A DNA stretch of 49,467 nt, taken from NCBI GenBank assembly GCA_964536415.1, contig CAZHXN010000025.1:1-49467 (forward strand), in the 5' to 3' direction. Below are positions 7,808 through 16,419 of the stretch, piece after piece. Both the position numbers and the translations under genes were made by a program. This DNA comes from Trichothermofontia sp964536415. Lineage in GTDB: Bacteria; Cyanobacteriota; Cyanobacteriia; B231. Numbering within the stretch: position 1 is the stretch's first letter; the number at the start of each line of letters is the position of its first letter. The notes beneath the pieces were generated by a model that searched no databases, was not told the origin of the DNA, and worked only from the letters and a program-made list of their open reading frames with translations.

Positions 7808-8031
7808 TCGCCGATAATTTCCGGTTGGGTCAACTCATCCGACATCTCGATAATCGCCCGGATAACAGGCTTGAGCAGGGGATCATCCAGGCTCTCAAAA
7901 TCTTCATAGCGGCGGCGTTTAGCCCGATTCGCCACCTGGACCGTGATGCGATACCGATTCGAGGCGGCGCTAATCAACTCCTCAGCCTGGTACATGATTT
8001 TGCTGGTATCAATTTGGGGGCGCTTTTGCAT
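7804..8031 (-). CDS. rpoZ: DNA-directed RNA polymerase omega subunit
   Basis: The omega subunit supports assembly and stability of RNA polymerase. The 75-residue product matches the cyanobacterial form nearly throughout: QKRPQIDTSKIMYQAEEL, then ISAASNRYRITVQVANRAKR, RRYEDFESLDDPLLKPVIRA and the near-invariant end IIEMSDELTQPEIIGE. I chose the ATG at 8031 (MQKRPQID), which matches family starts; an in-frame ATG at 8055 adds eight residues. It heads an operon with a membrane protein and DUF1818, with overlapping stop and start codons (ATGA). Confidence 0.95.
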   Translation of the reverse strand: MQKRPQIDTSKIMYQAEELISAASNRYRITVQVANRAKRRRYEDFESLDDPLLKPVIRAIIEMSDELTQPEIIGE

Positions 8032-8154
8032 ATAAACAACGAGGTAGTTGAACACGAGATAGTAATCTCTCTTGGTCCAGTTTAAAGTGCAGGGCTGGCT
8101 TATGGCGTTTAGGCAATGAATTCGCCCAAGTTTTCTGGTCGGTTCACGCTCCGC

Positions 8155-8739
8155 CTACCAAGGCAGGCCCAAGATGGGATAAGAAACCTCTGATGCTAAT
8201 TGCTGGACGAGGGGATGGTTTGGGGTATAGCAGCCAACCAGGAGCGCCTCTGCCGCGATCGCACCTGCTATCTGATGAAGGGCTGGGGCCACGGGGCCAA
8301 CTCGTAAATGGGCATGGAGTTTCCCGCGCCACTCACTGGCGAAACAGCGGGCTTGCCAAAGAATGCGATCGGCCTGAGCGATCGTCTTGGGCCGGATTTT
8401 ATCAACCACATACACCACATGGACCAGAACGGGATGGGGTTGCAGCGATTGTTTTTGCTCGGCCATCCCCAGGGTTAATGCAAGCACCGCCCGACTATAG
8501 GCGGAGCCATTGTAGCCAACCACCAGATTGGTCGCTGGCTCCGGACTGGGGGTGACCGAAGCCTGGGGCGGCGCAGGCACAAGGACCCGGCATTGGGTCA
8601 GATGCGGATGGCATAGGGTTGCTTCTAAGCGCGAAATGGCAGGTTGGAGTGAGACTTGCTCTGGTGTTGTCGGTTCGGTATTGCGACACAACAGTAACCC
8701 CGCTGGGGTCGTCGCACGCGTTTGTGGCCTAGGCTGCAT
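8155..8739 (-). CDS. Universal stress protein (UspA-like)
   Basis: A 194-residue cytoplasmic protein. The N-terminal 70 residues are Pro/Thr/Gln-rich and unlike the family; the UspA fold starts at NLVVGYNGSAYSRAVLALTL and ends with AEALLVGCYTPNHPLVQQLA and VSYPILGLPW. The usual ATP-binding glycine motif G-x2-G-x9-G(S/T) is not evident, so nucleotide binding is doubtful. The ATG at 8739 is preceded by AGGAGG about seven bases upstream (read on the minus strand at 8747-8753), a near-perfect ribosome binding site that fixes this start and shows the leader is translated. Monocistronic as far as can be seen. Confidence 0.8.
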   Translation of the reverse strand: MQPRPQTRATTPAGLLLCRNTEPTTPEQVSLQPAISRLEATLCHPHLTQCRVLVPAPPQASVTPSPEPATNLVVGYNGSAYSRAVLALTLGMAEQKQSLQPHPVLVHVVYVVDKIRPKTIAQADRILWQARCFASEWRGKLHAHLRVGPVAPALHQIAGAIAAEALLVGCYTPNHPLVQQLASEVSYPILGLPW

Positions 8740-9214
8740 GAAGCCCTCCTGCGAGTCTATTCATGGACAGCGAACAAGTCGCGATCACACCACGACCTAG
8801 GACACTGAAACAGTCAACAACAAAAAGGCTGACGATTCAATCTCCTCTCAATGCCAACGAGGTTAGCTGACGGGCTAGGGCTGAGAGATGCCCTTTTCCA
8901 AACCCCTTCCTTGGGTACTTGACAACGTTGGAAACACGCCCCTTAAATGGTTCCCCCGTTTCGTTACCGCTGACCCTGTGAATAAATTTTGAGCCAATTT
9001 AGAGATGGGAAGAGCGGCAGCGAATTAGGCAGACTTGTTCGATTCTTCCCCCATCCTAAACGGCCAAGCCTAAAGCGTCAACTTGAGGGAAGTCATGCAG
9101 CCCTCAAGGGACAGATAGGCCAGACACCCATTCTTCAGGCGGGTTACGTTTGCTGTTTGTAGTAACGACTTTAGTCGTCAACAGTCTCTCGACCCAGCCT
9201 TTGCCAACTCCTTT
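8740..9214. other. Intergenic stretch upstream of the stress-protein gene
   Basis: No gene is visible on either strand. It holds the ribosome binding site of the stress-protein gene (8747-8753), a stretch at 8877-8960 that loosely recalls a riboswitch core but fails on inspection, and a palindromic ACGACTTTAGTCGT repeat at 9161-9183 close to the end of the binding-protein gene. The remainder is ordinary non-repetitive spacer. Confidence 0.6.
9161..9183. repeat. Palindromic repeat, ACGACT-AGTCGT family
   Basis: AGTAACGACTTTAGTCGTCA has a 6 bp stem (ACGACT/AGTCGT). It lies downstream of the binding-lipoprotein gene, as other copies lie at gene ends. Confidence 0.6.
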
Positions 9215-10987
9215 TCACGGTGTCACCTGGATCTCGTATAAATTCCAAAGAGCACCTTCGAGATCCGAGAATTGCACTCCCTGGATGGTGTTGCGCACGG
9301 CGGACATGAGCAATTCTGTAGCCAGATGAATGAAGGGTAATTGTTCCTGGGCGATGATCTGAGTTTGAGCGTAAATTTCCCGACGTTTGTCCTCATCTAA
9401 TTCCTGGGCACCCTGGATGTATAAATCACCAATTTTCTGCTCCCAATCGGCCACTTGTCGGCCTTCAATGGGGGGTTGGTTGGGCATGGGTTTCTGGTTA
9501 AAACTATGGAGTGAACCATCGGGAGACCAGATATTAAAACCGCTATTTGGTTCAACCCCACCAGTAAAGCCAAGTAAATGGCACTCCCAATCCAGGGTAT
9601 TCCCTAACTTATCCACCAGCGCACTGAAGGCGATCGGGGTAAAGTCCACCTGAATGCCAATCTTAGCCAGGTCTTGTTTAATTTGGGCCGCCATCGAAAC
9701 CCGGATCGTATTTTCGGCATTGGTTAATAGGGTAAAGCGCACCCGGTTCCCATCGGCATCGAGTAATTCATTACGATCGTTATACCGAAATCCAGCTTCT
9801 AACAAGAGTTGCTTGGCTTTTTCCGGGTCATAATTGTAAACCGGCAACCCGGCTTCTGGCGGCAGATAATAGGGGCTTTGGCTAGTTAGGGGAGAATCAA
9901 TTTTGGCCCCCAGTCCCCGAAAGGTGTTGGCAATCATTTTGTCACGATCGATGGCATAGGCCACGGCCTGTCGGAAGGCGAGGGTATTAAACCATTTGGA
10001 CTTGATGAGATCAACCAGGGGTTTGCCATTGCGGCTGCCTTTATTGAGGTTAAACGCAATAAAGACCGTGCCGGGACGGGGGCCGCCCATTTCCACTCGA
10101 AAATTACCGCGTTTTTCCTCCCGTTTGAGCAAGGGGAAATCCTCTGGGCGCATGGGTTCAGCCACATCCAGATCGCCAGAACGGAATTTGAGCAATTGGG
10201 TATCGCGATTTTCAATAATTTTCCAGATAAACCGCTGGACATAGGGTTGGGGTTCCCCCGTGGGGCCGCGCCGCCAGTAGTAGGGATTGCGCTGTAACAC
10301 AATGCGCTGGCCAGTGACGTAGCTAGCGATCGTATACATGCCGTTCGTCACAATTTCCTGAGGTGGAGTCCCCACGCCCCACGTGGAAAGGAAGAGAGGT
10401 TTCCCGTCCGCATCAAGGGTTTGCACTGACTGGGTAAGCACATGGCGAGGCAGAATTGGTAAGCCCGTATTGCGCAGGAACGGGGCAAAGGGTTCCGGGA
10501 CTCGAAACACCACCCGGCGATCGTCAATTTTCTCAACTGTGGGTAATGCACCGGCAACCCCCACCCGCAAAATATCCCGTGAACCCGTGGGAATTGCATC
10601 ATTTAAGTAGATATCGCGATAACTAAAGATCACATCATCGGCTGTCAAGGGATGGCCATCGGACCACCGGAGTCCGTCCCGTAGGCGAAAGGTAATGGCC
10701 AGCTTGTCCTCAGAAATTTCCCAGGATTCGGCCAGGGCCGGCTGAATTTCTCCCGTAATCCCATCACTGGTAATTAACCCCTCATAGATCAGACTGAAAA
10801 CATTGGGTGAGGTGTTATTGAGAGCCGAATTAAAGGTTTGAGGATCACCCAAAAAACTGGTAATGATTTCAGGAACTTGTCCGGCCTCCACTCGAAAGCG
10901 CTCAAGACTACACCCGGTGAGCAATAGACCACCGAGGAGAACAATCAACAGAACTCCCCCCAGACCCCTTTTCCGCGTTAGTTTCAT
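9215..10987 (-). CDS. ABC transporter family-5 substrate-binding lipoprotein (peptide/opine type)
   Basis: A 590-residue extracytoplasmic binding protein of the SBP_bac_5 family (DppA/OppA-like). The N-terminus KLTRKRGLG precedes a hydrophobic stretch and the lipobox LLLTGCS, so it should be lipid-anchored. Downstream are family features: PQTFNSALNNTSPNVFSLIY, LAESWEISEDKLAITFRLRD, GLRWSDGHPLTADDVIFSY and LAFRQAVAYAIDRDKMI. I start it at the ATG at 10987; a TTG at 10996 overlaps the preceding stop and is an alternative. It follows the PlsY-phosphotransferase fusion by five bases, so the two are one transcript. No permease or ATPase gene lies next to it, so its transporter partners are elsewhere. 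Confidence 0.9.
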   Translation of the reverse strand: MKLTRKRGLGGVLLIVLLGGLLLTGCSLERFRVEAGQVPEIITSFLGDPQTFNSALNNTSPNVFSLIYEGLITSDGITGEIQPALAESWEISEDKLAITFRLRDGLRWSDGHPLTADDVIFSYRDIYLNDAIPTGSRDILRVGVAGALPTVEKIDDRRVVFRVPEPFAPFLRNTGLPILPRHVLTQSVQTLDADGKPLFLSTWGVGTPPQEIVTNGMYTIASYVTGQRIVLQRNPYYWRRGPTGEPQPYVQRFIWKIIENRDTQLLKFRSGDLDVAEPMRPEDFPLLKREEKRGNFRVEMGGPRPGTVFIAFNLNKGSRNGKPLVDLIKSKWFNTLAFRQAVAYAIDRDKMIANTFRGLGAKIDSPLTSQSPYYLPPEAGLPVYNYDPEKAKQLLLEAGFRYNDRNELLDADGNRVRFTLLTNAENTIRVSMAAQIKQDLAKIGIQVDFTPIAFSALVDKLGNTLDWECHLLGFTGGVEPNSGFNIWSPDGSLHSFNQKPMPNQPPIEGRQVADWEQKIGDLYIQGAQELDEDKRREIYAQTQIIAQEQLPFIHLATELLMSAVRNTIQGVQFSDLEGALWNLYEIQVTP

Positions 10988-10992
10988 GTTGC

Positions 10993-13900
10993 TCAATCCA
11001 GAACCTCAACCCGTCCCAGTTGTCCATCCAAGCGTACTCGCTGTCCATCGCGCAACAGTTGACACGCATTATGGACATCCATCACGGCTGGAATACCATA
11101 CTCACGAGCCACGATCGCCCCATGCGATAACCGACCGCCGACTTCGGCAATAATGCCCCCGGCTTGGGCTAACAGCGGTGCCCACCCCGCATCGGTATAG
11201 GGGACCACCAGGATCGTGCTGGCCTCGATCGCAGGCAAAGCTTGCCAGGTTTTAAGGATCTGCACCCGGCCTGTTACCTGGCCAGGACTCGCCCCTAACC
11301 CGTGCAGGATCATCGCACCCGCTGGCGGGGGCGGGGCCATGACAGTCAAGGGTTGGTTGCCGTAGGCAAGGAGGGGCGGCTGGGGTTGCTGGCGATCGGT
11401 CTCGAATTGGGCACGGCGATCGCGAATCTTTGCCTGAAGGGGGGTGATCGCGATGTCGGGTCCGGCAGCGATACCCTGCTGAATTTCCGGCAGTTCCAAG
11501 AAGAAAATGTCCTCAATTTCAGGCAGAATCCCAGCCGTTTGCCAATGACGGGCGATCGCCAGGAGGGTCCACCGCAGTTCCGCCAGCAGCCGATTATAGA
11601 CCTCGCTCACTTGCCCCTTCAGGGTCAGCCGCCGCTGCACCCAGCGTTGGGCCAGGGAGGGTGGGACAGGGGCAGGCGCTGGGTCTGCCGGGGTAACGGG
11701 GGGTTGGGCGACAAACTGGGCCAACAGGTTGCGCAGGGGGAGCGGGTCTTCCTGCCAGGTGGGAACGGCGATATCCGTGGCCACTTCGCTGAGATAACCA
11801 AAGCGATCGCGGATCTGATCAAACCGTTCGAGCAGCGATCGGGCATCGGGCAATTCCGCCAGTTGGGCAAAGAGGGCGGCCCCCTGAAGCGAGGCGGGGG
11901 TGTCTCCCCGTAATTCAGCGTGGGGCAGGAGATGCTGGATCGCCGTTGCCAACTCCCGCAATTCTCGTAAAACCACGACTTCCGGTAGATACCGCGCATC
12001 CAGATCGGTCTCTGGTACCCGTAGGATCGCCTGCCGCAGGGCCAAACTCAAGGGAGTCAGAATGCTGTAATAGGTTGTCTGCTCAAGGGCCGTCAGCAGG
12101 CGATCGACCCGCGCCCACAGGGCGGGCAGATCCAGATCGCTGAGCGTTTCCTGGGACAGGCGGTGCAAAACGGGTTCCAGGTTTCGTCGATACGATCGTC
12201 GCCAATCCTTTTCTAGATAAATCTCGCGACCGAGCAGGCGCAGCAATCCCGGCAGATTGCGCAGGGTGGAGCCGAGCGGCGGCTGGCTGAATTTGGCCCC
12301 CCGCGTCAGGAACTCCAGGCTTTCCGGGGGTAGCCCCATGCGCCGAAAAATCGTTCCCAGCAGGGTGGCATTAAAGTAGGCAACGGACCCCAGGAGGGTG
12401 GCAGTTTGGTTAAAGTCCAAACCACGGACACGATCGCCCAGGACGATCGTGAATAACTGCCCCCACACGCCACAGGTCAGGGGCCGATTAATCGACCAAG
12501 TGAGGGGCCGGATATACCCTGGGATGACCTCCGCCGCAATCTTACGGGTCCAGATGGGTACCAGGGTGGTGATGGGACGCGATTGCAGCAACCAGAGCCG
12601 CTCGCCATCATAGGTCCACTCAATATCCTGGGGAATGCCGTGGAAGTGGGCCTCCAGACGGCGGGCCAGGAAGGCGACCTGCCGCAAGAGGGTGGGGGAA
12701 ATCTCCGGGTTGATAGCCGCATCACCAGCGGGCACGATCGGCCAATCAACTTCTGGGAACATTCCCGTAGCGTCTCCCTCAGAGAATCGCCCCCCCGGCC
12801 CTTCCACAACTGCCGTTTCAACCTGGGCCAGGGTTTGGCTAAAAGCTGCTTCCGAGAGCAATACGCGATAGGCGGCAGGCGTCACCCGTCCCGACACCAC
12901 CTGGGTCGCTTCCCCCGGCAGCGCCTCGATCATCACCGCCTCGCCACACCGGGCGATCGGGTCCCGGCTAAAGGCAACCCCAGAAACCACCCCCCGGATT
13001 TGGGTTTGGATGATGATGGCCAAATTGCCGTCCGGTAAACCGCGATCGCGGCGATATTGCACTGCCTGCGGGCGATCGTAGGACTGCCAGCAATCCCGAA
13101 TCGCCTGGGCCAATTGGTCCGAATGGCGGATATGGAGAAAACTCTGGTACTGGCCCGCTGCCGATGCCTCCACGCTGTCCTCCCCGATCGCCGAAGATCG
13201 CACCACCAGCGGCTGTACTGGCGTTGGGTGTAGCTGGGTTAAGGCAACCGCTGGATCATCCCCTGGCAGCAGCACCCATCCCGGTGGTACCGGATAGCCC
13301 TGGCGCAACAATTTCCCCAGCGTGGCTGCCTTCTGACCAACCTTTGCCGCAGCCGGTGCGCGATCGAGGGGCAGCAGAACCGGATGTCCCTGGAAAAATC
13401 GCAACATACGCTGACTTCGGGGTTGGGCAGCCGTGGCTGCAAGGCCCAGATCATCCGGAATCTTACGATAGATGACCGCCAGACACCCACTCAAGGCCAG
13501 CGTCGCCAGCCAGCGATCCCCCTGGGTGGGATAGACCAACAGGGTCACCAGGGGGAGCAGCACCAGCATCCCAAACTGGGCCTGTTGCCGTTGCCGCAGC
13601 ACCGTAAAGCTCACCCCCCCAATCAGGGTTACCAGGGCCGCCACCCGCCAGTCATGCACCCAGTAGCCCCAAAACATATTAGTAGTGCCCGCCCCCCTAG
13701 CGATCGCGTAGCGTCCCATCACCAGAGCAATCAGCGCCAGAATCTCCCACACCGAGCCGGTTGGGAAAAATTGCCGCGCCAGCAGCACCGCCAGTATCCC
13801 CTTCAGCGCCTCCGACACCACCGCACACAGACCGACAACTACCCCCCCGTGGTAAAACGCCGCCGACACACTCAGATTTCCCGTCCCCTGTTGGGCCAGA

Positions 13901-14007
13901 TTTTTCCCCGTCAACAGGCGAGTCATCCCCGCAATCAACGGCAACCCCCCCAGCAGGGGGCACAAAATGAAGATCGCCAGTGCCCCCCAAACCTGCATTA
14001 GCGTCAT
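10993..14007 (-). CDS. PlsY-like membrane domain fused to ATP-grasp and phosphohistidine (PEP-synthase/Rph-like) domains
   Basis: A 1004-residue fusion. Residues 1-185 are membrane segments resembling acyl-phosphate glycerol-3-phosphate acyltransferase PlsY: GTGNLSVSAAFYHGG (41-55) stands where PlsY has its GSGNIGATN loop, and ALKG (68-71) also fits, but the GKG loop is replaced by RGAGTTN (104-110). Residues about 211-500 are a PPDK_N ATP-grasp domain (KVGQKAATLGKLL, LVVRSSAIGEDSVEASAAG, and IEWTYDGERLWLLQSRPIT). A helical middle follows, then the swivelling domain with GGRLSHGAIVAREYGIPAV, whose His962 should be phosphorylated. There is no PEP-binding TIM barrel, so the soluble part has the order seen in rifampicin phosphotransferase rather than PEP synthase. 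A repeat copy encodes residues about 405-416. Annotation as plain PlsY or PEP synthase would mislead; the reaction is unknown. Confidence 0.85.
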   Translation of the reverse strand: MTLMQVWGALAIFILCPLLGGLPLIAGMTRLLTGKNLAQQGTGNLSVSAAFYHGGVVVGLCAVVSEALKGILAVLLARQFFPTGSVWEILALIALVMGRYAIARGAGTTNMFWGYWVHDWRVAALVTLIGGVSFTVLRQRQQAQFGMLVLLPLVTLLVYPTQGDRWLATLALSGCLAVIYRKIPDDLGLAATAAQPRSQRMLRFFQGHPVLLPLDRAPAAAKVGQKAATLGKLLRQGYPVPPGWVLLPGDDPAVALTQLHPTPVQPLVVRSSAIGEDSVEASAAGQYQSFLHIRHSDQLAQAIRDCWQSYDRPQAVQYRRDRGLPDGNLAIIIQTQIRGVVSGVAFSRDPIARCGEAVMIEALPGEATQVVSGRVTPAAYRVLLSEAAFSQTLAQVETAVVEGPGGRFSEGDATGMFPEVDWPIVPAGDAAINPEISPTLLRQVAFLARRLEAHFHGIPQDIEWTYDGERLWLLQSRPITTLVPIWTRKIAAEVIPGYIRPLTWSINRPLTCGVWGQLFTIVLGDRVRGLDFNQTATLLGSVAYFNATLLGTIFRRMGLPPESLEFLTRGAKFSQPPLGSTLRNLPGLLRLLGREIYLEKDWRRSYRRNLEPVLHRLSQETLSDLDLPALWARVDRLLTALEQTTYYSILTPLSLALRQAILRVPETDLDARYLPEVVVLRELRELATAIQHLLPHAELRGDTPASLQGAALFAQLAELPDARSLLERFDQIRDRFGYLSEVATDIAVPTWQEDPLPLRNLLAQFVAQPPVTPADPAPAPVPPSLAQRWVQRRLTLKGQVSEVYNRLLAELRWTLLAIARHWQTAGILPEIEDIFFLELPEIQQGIAAGPDIAITPLQAKIRDRRAQFETDRQQPQPPLLAYGNQPLTVMAPPPPAGAMILHGLGASPGQVTGRVQILKTWQALPAIEASTILVVPYTDAGWAPLLAQAGGIIAEVGGRLSHGAIVAREYGIPAVMDVHNACQLLRDGQRVRLDGQLGRVEVLD
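12761..12790 (-). repeat. Copy of dispersed GCGATTCTC/GGAGACGC element inside the PlsY-fusion gene
   Basis: On the minus strand it reads GCGATTCTCTGAGGGAGACG then CTACGGGAAT. It is in frame and encodes residues around RFSEGDATGMF of the ATP-grasp part, between GPGG and EVDWP, in what is likely a surface loop. Confidence 0.65.
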
Positions 14008-14493
14008 CGAAAAATTTGGGTCCGCAACCCCGTCCTACCAGGACGGCTTTACGTCTTACAGCCTAGCAGGTATCACCTGAGCCAAGACCAACCCTACCCC
14101 TACCCCCCAATACCCAAGCCAATAAGCCCCTTCCACCCTAACCAACATCGCAGCCATGCTTACAGCCTTTACCTAATTTACTCAGTACACCGTTAAGGCT
14201 TGGATCTCGATCCGACCGGCAACCCGCATCCCCCAACCCCTGCTCCCAGAGCGGGGGAGGGATTTAGGGTGAGGGTCGCACCAGCGGACTGCCCCCAGCT
14301 TACCCCGGTAACACTGTACTTTATGATTAAGGTAAAGGCTGTATAGTATTGGCCTTAACCAGCAACGACCACCAGCCGATCTAAAACCTAAAGCCCCCAG
14401 CCCTACAGCACGATCGCCGCTGCCTACTCACCCCTTACCACTCACTACTCACCACTCTCAACTCGCTACTCCCCACTCTCCGCACCTAAATTC
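14008..14493. other. Intergenic stretch between hisD and the PlsY fusion
   Basis: No gene is visible. It contains a 7 bp hairpin (CCGTCCT/AGGACGG, 14030-14046) just upstream of the fusion gene, a 'cccc..gggtgaggg' type repeat at 14218-14280, and a pyrimidine-rich low-complexity run of ACTCACCACT-like units at 14425-14480. Promoter motifs for the minus-strand fusion gene could not be assigned with confidence. Confidence 0.6.
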
Positions 14494-15840
14494 TCAACCC
14501 GGCGGCGACAGCGGCGACGGCCAGCCGCGCCCTTCCGCCTGCATCCGCACCCGAACCGATTCAGCGTGGGAGGCCAAGCCTTCCGCCGTTGCCAGGGTAA
14601 TCACCGCCTTAGACACCTGCTCCAGGGCTTGGGGGGAATACTGCACCAAACTGGAATGCTTCAGGAAGGTTTCCACCCCCAGGGCCGAAGCATAGCGGGC
14701 TGCGCCAGAGGTGGGCAGGGTATGGCTAGGACCGGCAATATAATCCCCGACCGCTTCCGGAGTCGATTGCCCCAAGAAGATAGCGCCCGCATGGCGGATC
14801 TGTTGCAACAAGGCCCAGGGATCTTCAACTTCAAGTTCCAGGTGCTCTGGAGCAAAGTCATTGCTCAAGGCCGCTGCCGTTTCCAGGGAATCCACAATCA
14901 CCACCAGGCCATAGTTGGCGATCGCCTTTTCCGTCAAAGTCCGGCGGGGATGATCCTCCAATTGCTGCCTCACCGCCGCGACCACCTGCTCGGCGAGGGA
15001 GAGGGAGGGGGTGAGCAAAATCGCTGCTGCCAGGGTATCGTGTTCCGCCTGGGCCAGCAGATCCGCCGCAATGTGCCGGGGGTGAGCCGTCTCATCAGCA
15101 ATCACCAGCACCTCCGACGGCCCTGCCAACGAGTCAATCCCCACCGTCCCATAGACCAATTTTTTGGCCAGGGTGACATAAACATTGCCCGGTCCCGCAA
15201 TCACATCCACCTTGGGCACAGTCTCCGTTCCATAGGCCAGGGCCGCGATCGCCTGGGCACCGCCGATCCGGTAAATTTCATGGACACCGGCCACCTGAGC
15301 AGCCACCAACACTGCCGGATTCACAGCCTTCTCCCGTCCAGGTTCCCGACTAGGCGGCGTGGCAATGACAATGCGTTGCACCCCCGCCACCTTCGCCGGA
15401 ATGGCATTCATCAACACCGTGCTGGGATAGGCCGCCAGCCCCCCCGGTACATATAACCCAGCCCGATCGACGGGGGTGTAACGTTTCCCCAGAACAACGC
15501 CGCGATCGCCAAACTGTACCCAGCTTTTGGGTACCCGCTGACGCTGGAAGGCTTCAATCTGATTGGCAGCCAACTGGATCGCATCCACTAACTCCTTAGG
15601 TACCAGATGGTAAGCCGCCTCTAGCTCGGCCCCGCTGACGCGCAATTCCTCAACGCTCAGCCGTTGTTGGTCAAATTCTTCAGTGTAGTGGAGGAGTGCC
15701 CAGTCGCCCCGGCGCTTCACGGTTTGAAGGACTTCGCGGACAGTAGCCTCCTTATGGACAACCTGCTCATCGTGGGTACGATCGCAGATCCGTCGTAGTT
15801 CAGCCTCTGCCTCGGCCCGCTGAGTGATAATTCGCAGCAT
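14494..15840 (-). CDS. hisD: Histidinol dehydrogenase
   Basis: Catalyses the last two steps of histidine synthesis, oxidising L-histidinol to L-histidine with two NAD+. The 448-residue product carries the family landmarks: YVPGGLAAYPSTVLMNAIPA, GPGNVYVTLAKKLVYG, ADLLAQAEHDTLAAAILLT (zinc ligands Gln and His), NDFAPEHLEL (catalytic Glu-His), GDYIAGPSHTLPTSGAARYA (zinc Asp) and TAEGLASHAESVRVR (zinc His). I start it at the ATG at 15840 (MLRIITQR), where the family begins; the frame is open to 15894 with another ATG. It diverges from rpsT across 262 bases and is not in a his operon, as is usual in cyanobacteria. Confidence 0.95.
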   Translation of the reverse strand: MLRIITQRAEAEAELRRICDRTHDEQVVHKEATVREVLQTVKRRGDWALLHYTEEFDQQRLSVEELRVSGAELEAAYHLVPKELVDAIQLAANQIEAFQRQRVPKSWVQFGDRGVVLGKRYTPVDRAGLYVPGGLAAYPSTVLMNAIPAKVAGVQRIVIATPPSREPGREKAVNPAVLVAAQVAGVHEIYRIGGAQAIAALAYGTETVPKVDVIAGPGNVYVTLAKKLVYGTVGIDSLAGPSEVLVIADETAHPRHIAADLLAQAEHDTLAAAILLTPSLSLAEQVVAAVRQQLEDHPRRTLTEKAIANYGLVVIVDSLETAAALSNDFAPEHLELEVEDPWALLQQIRHAGAIFLGQSTPEAVGDYIAGPSHTLPTSGAARYASALGVETFLKHSSLVQYSPQALEQVSKAVITLATAEGLASHAESVRVRMQAEGRGWPSPLSPPG

Positions 15841-16102
15841 GGAGAATGCCAACCGTAAAATCAAGCGTGGTGTGGCAGGCTGCCCTCCGTCCACAGCCCA
15901 CAGATGGGTAGGCTGCCGGGGAAGTCGACCTGCTTCTGTACTTTCTAGCTTAGCTTGGATTCCGGATCGATGCTGAGTCGCCAGCAGATGCTAGTATAGT
16001 TTCTTGGCAGATTTTGGCCGGACGGATTGTGCTGGCAAAATTTGTATCCCAGTATACCTTTTGACCATTACCGGGTGAAGACCGTACTCCAAGGAAGCGA
16101 TC

Positions 16103-16411
16103 GTGGCTAATACCAAGTCAGCAATCAAACGGGTTCAAATTAACGAACGCAATCGCCTGCGCAACAAGGCGTATAAGTCGTCGGTGAAGACGCTCATGAA
16201 AAAGTGCATCGTGGCGGCCAATGACCAGACACGGCACCCCTCGCCAGAAGCAGCGGCTTTGACCCAGGAGCGGCTATCAGAAGCCTATAGTCGCATCGAC
16301 AAGGCCGTTAAGCGGGGAGTGCTCCATCCCAACAATGGTGCCCGTAAGAAGGCGCGGTTGGCTCGCATCGCCAAGCAAGCCGGACAGACTGCTGCTGCCA
16401 CCACAGAATAG
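16103..16411 (+). CDS. rpsT: 30S ribosomal protein bS20
   Basis: A 102-residue basic protein of the small subunit that binds 16S rRNA. Matches include ANTKSAIKRVQINERNRLRN, KAYKSSVKTLMKKC, SRIDKAVKRGVLHPNNGARK and KKARLARIAK. The start is a GTG at 16103 with GGAAG a few bases upstream. The next gene, a TatD-type DNase, begins eight bases after its stop, so they are probably one transcript. The Thr/Ala/Gln-rich tail is normal in cyanobacterial members. Confidence 0.96.
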   Translation: MANTKSAIKRVQINERNRLRNKAYKSSVKTLMKKCIVAANDQTRHPSPEAAALTQERLSEAYSRIDKAVKRGVLHPNNGARKKARLARIAKQAGQTAAATTE

Positions 16412-16419
16412 GCGCACCG

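Noticed and set aside
8877..8960. Possible TPP riboswitch: CTGAGAG ... ACTTGACAACGTTGGAAACA
   Set aside because: Only the CTGAGA block fits; the ACC/GAACCTGAT block and the final GCGTAGGGA are absent, and no plus-strand gene follows.
13384..14001. Plus-strand open frame of 205 codons opposite the PlsY-like domain, and a similar one at 11302-11913
   Set aside because: Both lie antisense to a gene with clear domains; they are products of GC-rich codon bias.
14566..15456. Plus-strand open frame of 296 codons opposite hisD
   Set aside because: It is the antisense of well-conserved hisD codons; composition is Arg/Gln/His-heavy and shows no family pattern.
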